The notes under the pieces were generated by a model. The model had not been told where the DNA came from and searched no databases. It saw nothing but the letters and a program-made list of their open reading frames with translations. The position numbers were made by a program, and so were the translations under genes. From NCBI RefSeq assembly GCF_943734655.1, contig NC_071354.1, positions 2,329,001-2,393,000 on the forward strand: a stretch of 64,000 bases of DNA. The letters run 5' to 3'. Position 1 is the first letter of the stretch, and each line of letters starts with the position of its first letter. This stretch comes from Sabethes cyaneus (taxonomy: Eukaryota; Arthropoda; Insecta; Diptera; Culicidae). Of this stretch, positions 47,201 through 56,440 are shown piece after piece.

Positions 47201-47539
47201 AAGTACTTTCGTCAGTTACAATATTTCTTATTTTCCCCGTGAGTAGGGAGGTAAAACAGTTTCCTGTTTAATTCCAATCGTTCTCCAAACGAATTAATTT
47301 TTGGCAATTGTTCACAATTTGTTCCTTCTAGTACACGTGTTGGAATTATTTAGCATATCCCTAGGATTACCCAGCCAATTTTAAAACTATCCTGGAGTTT
47401 GGTTTGTAGGAACCAAAACTAAGAAGGGTCAGTACGGTTGGATAGCAGAGTGAGTCTGTTGAGGGAGCAGACGTTGATCTGGCTATAATCTGAGTGCAAA
47501 ATAATTTGAACTTGGGTAACACAAGCGACAATTAGTAAA

Positions 47540-49387
47540 ATGGATACTGAATTTCAGCTGGTTTATAAAAATCTTTTAGTCCATCATTTAGAAAGACAAG
47601 AGATAGAGCACGAACTTGAAATACGAGCGGTCCAATTCGATCGGACCGATAGTAGATCTGCGTTACAGCGGAGACTTAGGGAACGGATAAGGGAAGAAAA
47701 AAATAAAGCCACGGTAGAATGTGATGTTAAACTTTGTCGACGCACAGTTGACGAGGAAATCAAAATTATTGATCAAAATTTAGAAGCGGTTAGAGATTAT
47801 TTGGAAGGCAAAACACGATTTGAGGGTGTACGGGACAGTTTGAAAACTCGTCTCGTCCACTACTATATGAGAACTAAAAGAGTTCAAGAAATAGCGGAAC
47901 ATGAGGCAGATTTAGTGGATTTGGATAAAATAATAAGTGTGACTCGAGAACTGATGAATACTTATTTCTCCCAGTTCTCGCCTGTTCAAGAAATTAGAGA
48001 CCAAATGGTACAACAAATTACACAAACTTTGTCGAATCTCAGTGTTTCATCATCGTCAAAAGTAGGAAAAAGGAAAAATAAAAATAATTCGGGGAATAGT
48101 TCTAGATCAGATTCAGATGAAGCAGAAAGTGAGGAATTACCTAGATCCGCAGTAGCAAAACGTAGAAAACTTAAATCGATACGTGAACGGAACCAGAGCA
48201 AGTGGTTAGCACCAATGGCAGGCTGGTATCCATACGGGATGCCAACATATCCATTTGGCTGGCCTGCTCAAGCATGTATTAACAATGAAAATAGCGAACG
48301 GGTAATTCGTAAATTCTCGCTTCAATCAAAAAAGGGAAAGAAACAAATTCCCCAACTTGAAACATCAGAGACAGTTTCTGAACAAAGTTCAGAGGAAGCT
48401 TGTCCATTAGCAATTCGACGAATGTCAGATTCTCAGTCCGATTCACGTCGACGGTCACATCGACGATACCGACCTGTCTCCGATTGGAACCTGAAATACG
48501 ACGGAAAAGATAATGGACAAGGGCTCATGAAATTTATCAAAGAAGTAGAATTTTATGCGAGATCGGAGAAGGTACCGGATAAGGAGCTATTTCGCTCAGC
48601 CATTTATTTATTTAGAGACAATGCGAAAAGCTGGTACATGACAGGAATTGAAAACGAGGACTTCTCGAATTGGAAGGAATTAATCCGGGAACTAAAACGA
48701 GAATTCCTCAGTCCTGATCATGACCATGTGAACGAAACACGAGCAGGGGCGCGCAAGCAAGGCCCTAAAGAACGGTTCACTGACTTCCTGGCAGACACGC
48801 AGAAGATCTTTAATTCACTAACAAAACCTATTACCGAAAGCAAAAAGTTCGAAATTGTTTATCGTAATCTTCGATCTGACTATAAAGGACATGCAATTGC
48901 TTCCAAAATCGATAATCTCGCAGATTTAAAAAAATTGGGTCGAAAGTTAGATGCCACTTATTGGTATAAGTATACACCAAATTCAACTGAAACTACTGTG
49001 CCGAGAAATCGCGCCCAAGTCAGTGAAATCCAGTCTAATTCCAAAACCGATCAGAAATATTTTAGAGAAGATAAGGCTTTTAGAGCTAGAAACTTTTATC
49101 GATCAAAAGCAATGAAAGGTAATGAGGAACCTAGTGAGAGAAAACAACCACGTGGTCCACCAAGAATATATAAAGCTAATAGAAATAACGAACCAAGTGG
49201 CATAGAGGCCTTAGTAGAAAGCTACGTTCCTCCGACAGATGGAGTATGTTTTAACTGCCGTTTGAAAGGCCATCACCAATCGGAATGTGGTCGCCCCAAA
49301 CACAAATACTGCCATACATGTGGTTTTCATGAGGTAGACACACAGGCTTGTCCCTGGTGCGCAAAAAACGCACACGAGGCAGCTTGA
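47540..49387 (+). CDS. gag: Gag-like polyprotein of the Ty3/gypsy element
   Basis: A 615-residue structural protein that should assemble the cytoplasmic virus-like particle and package the RNA. The start is the first in-frame ATG after the leader, in an AAAATGG context. Residues 1-190 are charged and helical, coiled-coil-like, followed by a Ser/Glu/Lys-rich linker (about 175-220). Residues about 315-480 form the retrotransposon capsid-type region (YDGKDNG...ELKREFLSPDH). The C-terminus has a CCHC knuckle (C570, C573, H578, C583) and a second Cys/His cluster (C591, C594, H597, C604, C607). The second cluster is a five-ligand arrangement ending CPWC and is unusual. The frame ends 18 bases after the slippery heptamer at 49363-49369, so Pol is made by -1 frameshifting. 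No stops or frameshifts break it. Confidence 0.92.
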   Translation: MDTEFQLVYKNLLVHHLERQEIEHELEIRAVQFDRTDSRSALQRRLRERIREEKNKATVECDVKLCRRTVDEEIKIIDQNLEAVRDYLEGKTRFEGVRDSLKTRLVHYYMRTKRVQEIAEHEADLVDLDKIISVTRELMNTYFSQFSPVQEIRDQMVQQITQTLSNLSVSSSSKVGKRKNKNNSGNSSRSDSDEAESEELPRSAVAKRRKLKSIRERNQSKWLAPMAGWYPYGMPTYPFGWPAQACINNENSERVIRKFSLQSKKGKKQIPQLETSETVSEQSSEEACPLAIRRMSDSQSDSRRRSHRRYRPVSDWNLKYDGKDNGQGLMKFIKEVEFYARSEKVPDKELFRSAIYLFRDNAKSWYMTGIENEDFSNWKELIRELKREFLSPDHDHVNETRAGARKQGPKERFTDFLADTQKIFNSLTKPITESKKFEIVYRNLRSDYKGHAIASKIDNLADLKKLGRKLDATYWYKYTPNSTETTVPRNRAQVSEIQSNSKTDQKYFREDKAFRARNFYRSKAMKGNEEPSERKQPRGPPRIYKANRNNEPSGIEALVESYVPPTDGVCFNCRLKGHHQSECGRPKHKYCHTCGFHEVDTQACPWCAKNAHEAA

Positions 49388-52300
49388 AGGGGCAAGCTGT
49401 TCCTAGCATTCAAATAAATCCCCCTCTGGTAGATCTTTCAGAGTGTGGATACCGTCAATTTAGTCCCTCAGAATACAATAACATTTTAGACCCGAATTTA
49501 GACGAACTTCTGGTAAATATTAGTGAAGACGAACGTCCATTCGCTAAAATTACAGTTTACGACATTCCGGTAGTCGGCTTACTCGATAGTGGCGCGCATC
49601 GCAGCATATTAGGCGCAGGTGCATTGAATTTAGTCCAACAATGTAAATTAAAAATTCACCCTAGCAATGTACAACTAACCACGGCTAGCGGTCAAAAATT
49701 AGAAACCTCGGGATATGTTGATCTGCCGATGTGCTTCAATGGCAAAACTAAACTCATACCCACGTTGATAGCCCCAAATCTTAAGCGTCGGCTAATTTTA
49801 GGCACCGATTTTTGGAGATCTTTTCAAATCGTCCCCTCTATTCAGACAGAGCAGGTTGAAGAAATAGAGTCACACACAGAAGATGAAAATCTAACTGAGA
49901 ATCAGCTTAGTCAACTTGAAAAGGTAAAATTACTATTTAAAATAGCAGTAGAGGGTAAATTAGAAACTACCTCGCGCATAGTCCATCGAATAGAATTAAC
50001 CGATGAAGCTAAGAGTAAGCCTCCAGTACGCATCAATCCATTTCCGGTATCTCCAAAACGACAAGAACAAATTAATCAAGAGCTCGATAATATGCTTGAA
50101 GCAGGAATTATCGAAAAATCATACAGCGATTGGGCTCTACGATTAGTGCCGGTCGACAAACCGGACCTAACAGTGCGTTTATGCTTGGATGCTCGTAAAT
50201 TAAATGAGCGAACGATTCGGGATTCCTATCCGTTACCTCATGCGGACCGAATTTTGAGTCGTTTAGGTCCCTGTAATTTTATCTCAACAATCGATCTATC
50301 AAAAGCTTTTCTTCAAGTTCCCCTGCACCCCAGGTCGAAGAAATATACTGCGTTTTCGGTATTAGGCCGGGGATTATTCCATTTTACGCGTATGCCCTTC
50401 GGCCTAGTAAACAGTCCAGCTACTTTATCCCGTCTAATGGATCGAGTGCTGGGTTCAGGAGAGCTGGAACCGAACGTTTTTATTTATCTAGACGATATTA
50501 TTATCACAAGTAATACGTTTGAGCAACATTTAAGCTTGTTGGAGGAAGTGGCTACGCGACTTAAAGAAGCAAACTTGTCTATAAACCTGGCCAAGTCTAA
50601 GTTTTGTGTCGCCGAAGTCCCCTATTTGGGATATCTGTTGACTAAGACGGGATTACGTCCCAACCCCGAACGGATAGAAGCCATCGTTAACTTTGAACGG
50701 CCACGTACTCTGAAAGCATTGCGCCGCTTTCTCGGAATGTGTAACTATTATAGGCGATTCATTCCCCAGTATAGTCAGGAAGTATACGCTCTAACAGAAC
50801 TTTTGAAAAACAAACCCGCTGGGGTGAAGTGGAATGTTAAGGCAGAAAACGCTTTTGTGCGGATCAAAGAATCACTTATAACAGCTCCTATATTAACAAA
50901 CCCAGATTTCACTATGCCGTTCGCCATCCACTGTGATGCAAGTGACACCGCGATAGCCGGAGTACTAACCCAGATGTACGAGGGTGTGGATAAGCCGGTC
51001 GCGTATTACTCCCATAAGCTGACTGGTGCTCAACAACGTTATTGTGCCACTGAAAAAGAGGCCTTAGCCGTCTTAAATTCTATTGAAAAATTCCGATGCT
51101 ATGTGGAGGGATCGCAATTCACAGTTTTCACCGATGCCTCTGCTCTCACCTACATTCTTCGCAGCAGCTGGAGAACTTCATCCCGGCTCTGTCGATGGAG
51201 TATAGAATTACAGCGCTACGATATGTTAATTAAACACAGACGGGGAATCGACAATGTGATACCGGATGCCTTATCCCGGTCGATTGAAGTACTGGCTGTG
51301 CACAATTCAAAAACCGATTGGTATAGCAAAACATTAAAAAACGTCCAGGCTGACCCTGAAAAGTTCAAAGACTTCAGAGTCGAGCAAGGAGTTCTCAAAA
51401 AACTGGTTTCAATGCCAGGAGACACGATAGATTACCATTTCCGGTGGAAAGTGTGTCTTCCGGCCGACTTGCGTACACAAGTTTTGATGGAAGAACACGA
51501 CAATGCACTCCATCTAGGAATAGAAAAGACCGTAGCTAGAGTCCAGAAGAAATATTATTGGCCGAAACTAGTAGAAGATGTGCGGGCGCACGTGCGTAAA
51601 TGTTCGGTGTGCAAACAATGCAAGCCAGCTAATCGTTCACAGCAACCTGAAATGGGTTTGCAACGGATAACGACGAAGCCTTTCCAAATCCTTGCTCTGG
51701 ATTTCATCCAGTCCTTGCCTAGAAGTAAAGGAGGAAATTCGCATTTATTCGTTGTGATGGACTTATTTTCCAAATTTTGCCTGTTATTCCCGGTTCGTAA
51801 AATTTCATCGTCTCAGGTTTGCCAAATGGTAGAACAAAACTGGTTTCGCAGATATTCTACTCCAAAATACATTATCACCGATAACGCCACTACATTCCTC
51901 TCGAAAGATTTTAAAACCTTGTTGGAAACATATAAAATCCAACATTGGACAAATTCCAGGCATCACTCTCAATCTAACCCTGTGGAACGTCTAAATCGGA
52001 CCATAAACACTTGCATAAGAACCTATGTAAAGAATGACCAGAAGATGTGGGATACACGGGTGTCGGAAATTGAATTTGTCATAAACAATACACCTCACAG
52101 TGCCACCGGGGTTTGTCCCTATAAGGTGCTTTTCGGACATGATATTGTAGAGAGAGGAGATGAACACGGCAAGGGAGAGGAAAGTGATGAGGTATCAGAG
52201 GAAAGAAGGTTGGAGAGAAAATTGCAAGTGGACAAATTTATTTTTGACATTGTCTTCAAAAATTTAAGAAAAAGTTATGAAAAAAACAAAACGTATTATA

Positions 52301-52530
52301 ACTTACGTAGTCAGAAGAAAGCTGCAACATATGCAGTAGGGCAAAAAGTACTAAAGAAAAATTTTCGCCTGTCTTCGGCACCGGATAATTACTCCGCAAA
52401 ACTAGGTCCGTTGTTCCTTCCCTGTACGGTTCTGGCACAGGTAGGAACCAGCTCATATGAGTTGGCAGATGACTCGGGGAAATCCATCGGGATCTTCTCG
52501 GCGGCCGACCTAAAGCCAGATAAGCAATAA
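49348..52530 (+). CDS. pol: Pol polyprotein: protease, reverse transcriptase, RNase H, integrase
   Basis: An open frame in the -1 phase relative to gag, with no ATG at its head; translation is expected to enter at 49369 after slippage. Counting residues from 49348, the protease DSG is at 80-82. The RT core spans about 230-410 with YLDD at 380-383. RNase H acidic residues are D530, E570 and D596. The integrase zinc site is H717, H722, C752, C755, and the catalytic triad is D785, D845, E880. A GPLFLP module (1020-1025) corresponds to the GPY/F region and there is no chromodomain. All catalytic residues are present and the 1060-codon frame is unbroken, so the enzyme set is likely competent. It copies the element RNA to DNA and integrates it. 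Confidence 0.95.
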   Translation: MSLVRKKRTRGSLKGQAVPSIQINPPLVDLSECGYRQFSPSEYNNILDPNLDELLVNISEDERPFAKITVYDIPVVGLLDSGAHRSILGAGALNLVQQCKLKIHPSNVQLTTASGQKLETSGYVDLPMCFNGKTKLIPTLIAPNLKRRLILGTDFWRSFQIVPSIQTEQVEEIESHTEDENLTENQLSQLEKVKLLFKIAVEGKLETTSRIVHRIELTDEAKSKPPVRINPFPVSPKRQEQINQELDNMLEAGIIEKSYSDWALRLVPVDKPDLTVRLCLDARKLNERTIRDSYPLPHADRILSRLGPCNFISTIDLSKAFLQVPLHPRSKKYTAFSVLGRGLFHFTRMPFGLVNSPATLSRLMDRVLGSGELEPNVFIYLDDIIITSNTFEQHLSLLEEVATRLKEANLSINLAKSKFCVAEVPYLGYLLTKTGLRPNPERIEAIVNFERPRTLKALRRFLGMCNYYRRFIPQYSQEVYALTELLKNKPAGVKWNVKAENAFVRIKESLITAPILTNPDFTMPFAIHCDASDTAIAGVLTQMYEGVDKPVAYYSHKLTGAQQRYCATEKEALAVLNSIEKFRCYVEGSQFTVFTDASALTYILRSSWRTSSRLCRWSIELQRYDMLIKHRRGIDNVIPDALSRSIEVLAVHNSKTDWYSKTLKNVQADPEKFKDFRVEQGVLKKLVSMPGDTIDYHFRWKVCLPADLRTQVLMEEHDNALHLGIEKTVARVQKKYYWPKLVEDVRAHVRKCSVCKQCKPANRSQQPEMGLQRITTKPFQILALDFIQSLPRSKGGNSHLFVVMDLFSKFCLLFPVRKISSSQVCQMVEQNWFRRYSTPKYIITDNATTFLSKDFKTLLETYKIQHWTNSRHHSQSNPVERLNRTINTCIRTYVKNDQKMWDTRVSEIEFVINNTPHSATGVCPYKVLFGHDIVERGDEHGKGEESDEVSEERRLERKLQVDKFIFDIVFKNLRKSYEKNKTYYNLRSQKKAATYAVGQKVLKKNFRLSSAPDNYSAKLGPLFLPCTVLAQVGTSSYELADDSGKSIGIFSAADLKPDKQ
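49363..49400 (+). promoter_or_regulatory. -1 ribosomal frameshift signal
   Basis: A AAA AAC (49363-49369) lies exactly in the gag frame as X XXY YYZ. After a spacer of nine bases, a hairpin follows: 49379-49386 pairs with 49393-49400, seven Watson-Crick pairs plus one G-U, with loop AAGGGG. The gag TGA (49385-49387) is inside the hairpin. Slipping back one base places the ribosome in the pol frame. Confidence 0.85.
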
Positions 52531-53099
52531 GTGAACACGACGTAATCAGAGGTATCAATATTCTCCCTCAGATAGCTGTGGCCAAAGCTATACAGAGGTC
52601 CTTACAAGATACATGGTTTACAGTTCTACGCAATAATTGGTTTGAATATTATCTGTTCGCGAACAGGGGAAAAGCAGAATTTCAATGCACATTTAAAATT
52701 AAAAAAAAATGAAGATCTTTACAATATAAACAAGTCAAACCACTACAAAATAATTAATTCGTCGGGATAGTCAAGGGACTTCCTTGAAAACCTTTTTAAC
52801 TTATTAAATAACACGTTTTCTCAACTGGACTTGACCAGAATTAATGAGAAGAGAAATGACATTTACCGGTATGCTCAATGGCTTAGGGAAAAGTTGCTAT
52901 AAGATCTTTAATATGGGAACTCTCTTGGTCTGAGAGAAAAGAAACTAGGGCAACAAAGGTTTAAAACAGCCACTTCGATAAATTCTACCTGTTTTGGGAT
53001 TAGAGCAAAACATAGTAAGAGTGATTGGAAATGGGCAACATGATTTACCTCCACACTTCAAAATTAATTGCATTAATTTTAACGGGAATGACGGGGTAA
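52531..53099. other. Non-coding 3' region of the retrotransposon
   Basis: 569 bp without an envelope or other frame. It ends with a weak purine-rich stretch (53083-53099, CGGGAATGACGGGGTAA) abutting the 3' LTR, the likely plus-strand primer. Confidence 0.7.
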
Positions 53100-54843
53100 T
53101 GTAACCAGAAGTTCCATTATTAATTATTTGTGGCTCCACCACAGAGCCAATTTACCCTATTTTGAAAACGAGTGCCGCCAGTGGTCACTCAGAGAATATG
53201 CATTCCATACTCCTAATACAAGTTTATATCGTTTTACTGTCAATTTCCCCTTTCCCCACTCAAATGCTTACAAGTAGTGTGAACGGAGTCTAAATTGTTC
53301 CCTACCATAAATTCGGTGGAGGGAATATTCATCGACGACGTTACAGAAACGATTGGTTTGCTATAAAGTGGAAAATAGACAAATGTCAGAATTCGGTTCG
53401 TTTCGGCTACTGCTCAAGAGTTGGCCGGTTGATAAGGTACCCGTCGCGGCCGGCACGGTTCTTTCCGTCTGGGACTCTTGAACGTAGAGAAGCGCGCGTG
53501 ATCAAGTCCTCGTAATTTCGGAGGCACATGGAATTGAAAGTGGCAGATAGAAGTTAGAAACAGAAAGTGGTTAGTCGAAAGTCAAAGTTAATAAGAAGTC
53601 CAAAATAGAAAGTGACAAATGAAAAGTAGTTAATAATAGTAGATTAGGAAAAGTTTGGTTAGTAGATAAGATATTAACAGAGGAGGTAGCAGAGTGAACC
53701 CTTTTAAAAGGGAATATAATAATTTATTAACGTCGGCCATCTGAAAAAGGTCCAGTAGGGCCTTTTTCTTTGTTTCTGGACAAATCCCAGAGAACTCTCT
53801 TCCGGCAGGCTTTGTTCGCAGCGACACAAAAGGCAGTGGATACGTGTACCCGCCATTGCGATACCCGGGCAGTCCGCCATTGTATATACCTGGCATTCCG
53901 CCATTGTATATTAGCGGCGAGGACTCGAACGTCGGCTAGTGGACCCACCGGAAGAAGTATCTATACCTGGTGGCGTTGGTGTGAGATCGGCCGGAGACAC
54001 ATTCACCGGCAACACGGACAACATCGACAGCTAATACAGTAAGTCATCTCAGACGGAAAACCGTCCCAGCCGACAGTTCAACCATCGAACCGTTTACGAG
54101 CCGCAGTCCCGGTACAGGTTTCCACCGGTTGGCTCTGTCCTTGCCCAGGGGGCTGGGATCGCATCGTGGTAACATCGCTAGTCGGCTTCATAGCCAGCGT
54201 AGTCTCAACGTCGCTATATTCGTCGGAGTTCGCCGGAGTTGCCATCGTCATCGTATTATTTCTCATCGCATCGTCATCGTAGTATTTCTCATCGCATTCG
54301 TCATCGTAGCATTTCTCATCGCATCGTCATCGTAGCATTTCTCATCGCATCGTCATCGTAGTATTTATTATCGCATCGTCAACGTAGTTACTAGCGCTGT
54401 CATCATCATCGTAGTGCATCGAAAACCAAAAGTCGCTAAACCGCAAGTACCACCCTCTTCCCCAATACACAGTTGTTCATCATTGCTATGCCCTTTAGAG
54501 TAGAGAATAAAAATGTACAGTTTAGGAAAGATGGTCTTTTGCTAGATAGAACAACCTTTTCTATTGCATGTGCTAAATTAGTATCGGTAAACGGATTCAA
54601 AAAGGAATCGACAGTCTCCGTCGTTCGAAAGTCTACTTTGTTGACCGTGGTCCAATAGTGAGCAGTTTCCCCTATATGAACCAACGCGACAAACTATAAA
54701 TCCGCGTTATAGCAACATCGTCGGTGCTAACATGCTTTACATTTTCCATGTTCCACGTTCCTACTAAAAGCATTTGAGTGTGCATCCCCAACTGACAGCA
54801 TAAAACGACCCTAGGAGTGTCCGCGAGCTAGCGCGTGGTAACA
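53100..54843 (+). repeat. 3' LTR (1744 bp)
   Basis: Gap-free duplicate of 45440-47183, with differences seen at 54562 and 54829 only. It is followed by AAAT (54844-54847), the right target duplication. Confidence 0.97.
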
Positions 54844-54847
54844 AAAT

Positions 54848-55705
54848 TCAAGACTCCAAAATCTCCCACATGCCAAATTTGGTTCCACTTGCTTGATTAG
54901 TTCTCAAGTTATAAGGAAATTTGAATTTCATTTGTATGGGAGCTCCCCTCTTAAAAGGGGAAGGGGTCGTAATTCACCATAGAAAAAATTTCTGCCATCT
55001 AAAACTCCCACATGCCAAATTTGGTTCCATTTGATTGATTAGTTCTCGAGATAAGAGGAAATTTGCATTTCAGTTGTATGGAAGCTCACCCTCTTAAAGT
55101 TGGGAGGGGTCCTAATTCACCTAAGAAAATATTCTTGCCCTCGAAAACTTTCACATGCCAAATTTGGTTTCATTTGCTTGATTAGCTCTCGAGTTATGAG
55201 GAAATTTGTATTTCATTTGTATAGGAGCCCTCCTTCTAAAGTGAGGAGGGGTCCCAGTTCATCATAGAAAAAAATTTTGTCTCCAAAAACACCCACGTGT
55301 CAAATTTGGTTCCATTTGCTTGATTAGTTCTCGAGTTATGAGGAAATTTGTATGGAAGCCCCCCTTTTAAAGAGGAGAGGAGTTATAATTCCCCTTATAA
55401 AGAGGGGAGGGGTCTCAATTTACCATAGAATAAATTCTTGTCACCGAAAACACCCACATGCCAAATTTTGTTCTATTTGCTTGATTAGTTGTCGAGTTAT
55501 GCAGAAATTTGTGTTTCATTTGTATGGGAGCCCCCCCTCTTAGTGGGGGGAGGGGTTTCTAACCATCACTAAAACCTTTCCTGGCCCCAAAAAACCTCTA
55601 CATGCATATTTTCATGCCGATTGGTTCAGTAGTTTTCGATTCTATAAGGAACATACGGACAGACAGACAGACAGACAGACAGAAATCCTTCTTTATAGGT
55701 ATAGA
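54848..55705. repeat. Right part of Helitron copy 2 with about five satellite units
   Basis: Same unit as 24365-26450. The last about 110 bp (CAGTAGTTTTCGATTCTATA, GGACAGACAGACAGAC, CTTCTTTATAGG) match 26460-26530. Confidence 0.9.
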
Positions 55706-55857
55706 TTTTCGATGTGAAATATTGTAGAATAACAATCGAGGTCTTTAATGGTTCTCTAAAGGACAAATTAACTATTTATTATGTTTGCTAGACATCATCC
55801 ACCTTTCACAATTTTTAGGAATAAGTCCTTAGCCATCACAGGCTGGATGAGTGGTAA
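55706..55857. other. Short spacer, nothing recognised
   Basis: Unique non-coding DNA between the Helitron end and the pyrimidine tract. Confidence 0.5.
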
Positions 55858-56440
55858 TGAACCATGTATTTCTTACTCTTTACTACTCACTAGCCAATTT
55901 TCACTATTCACTTCTCATCATTCACTTCTGGCTTAACTCATTTCTAACTTCTTACCCTCATTTCTCATTTCTTACTTCTCGTTTTTTGATTCTCATTTCT
56001 CACTTCTCGCTCCTAGATTTTCGCTTCTCATTTCTGGCTTCTCGTTTCAGGCTTGTCATTTCTCATTTCTCACTTTTTACTTCTTATATCTCCCTTCTTA
56101 TTTCTTACTTCTCGAGTCAGGCTTCTCATTTCTCATCTCTCACTTCTCACTTCTTACACCTCATTTCTCACTTCTCACTTCTTACTTCTCGTTTCTTTAT
56201 TCTCGCTTCTCGCTTCTAGCTTTTCGCTTCTAACTTCTCGTTTCTCGCTCCTCACTTCTAGCTTCTCGCTTAAGTCTTCTCATTTCTCATTTCTCATCTT
56301 TCATTTCTCACTTCTTTCCTCTCATTTCTCACTTCTCACTTCTTACTTCGCACTTCTTATTTCTCATTTCTTGCTTCTCGCTTCTAGCTCTCACTTCTCG
56401 CCTCTCAAAGTTCCTTTCTCACCTCTCGCTAGTCTGTATG
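55858..56440 (+). repeat. Degenerate pyrimidine-rich tandem repeat (CTTCTCATTTCTCA-like)
   Basis: About 580 bp of diverged 8-10-bp units such as TTCTCACTTC, TTCTCATTTC and TTCTCGCTTC, almost free of G on this strand. Overlapping frames with 'SLLTSHFSLL' are products of the repeat. Confidence 0.9.

Larger units (their letters stand above)
45440..54843 (+). mobile_element. Full-length Ty3/gypsy-type LTR retrotransposon
   Basis: It has two 1744-bp LTRs, a primer-binding site, a Gag-like ORF, a Pol ORF in the order protease, reverse transcriptase, RNase H, integrase, and a weak purine-rich stretch before the 3' LTR. It is flanked by a 4-bp AAAT duplication. The integrase-last order makes it Ty3/gypsy. 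No envelope ORF exists between pol and the 3' LTR. Both ORFs are free of stops, and only two LTR differences were found, so the insertion is very recent. The clade was not assigned. Confidence 0.95.
45093..55705 (-). mobile_element. Helitron-like element, copy 2, split by the LTR retrotransposon
   Basis: The CTAGCTGACCCGACAAACTT terminus at 45093 is near-identical to 24001 for about 345 bp. The rest of the element resumes at 54848 and ends TTTATAGGTATAGA at 55705. Flanking bases are A (45092) and T (55706), again the Helitron target. Without the 9.4-kb insertion it would be about 1.2 kb with about five internal satellite units (starts near 54872, 55014, 55157, 55300 and 55463). A GACA run sits at about 55662-55683 near the TC end. 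Confidence 0.75.

Noticed and set aside
52531..53099. Possible env gene after pol
   Set aside because: No open frame of useful length on the plus strand; the minus frame at 52945-53142 crosses into the LTR.
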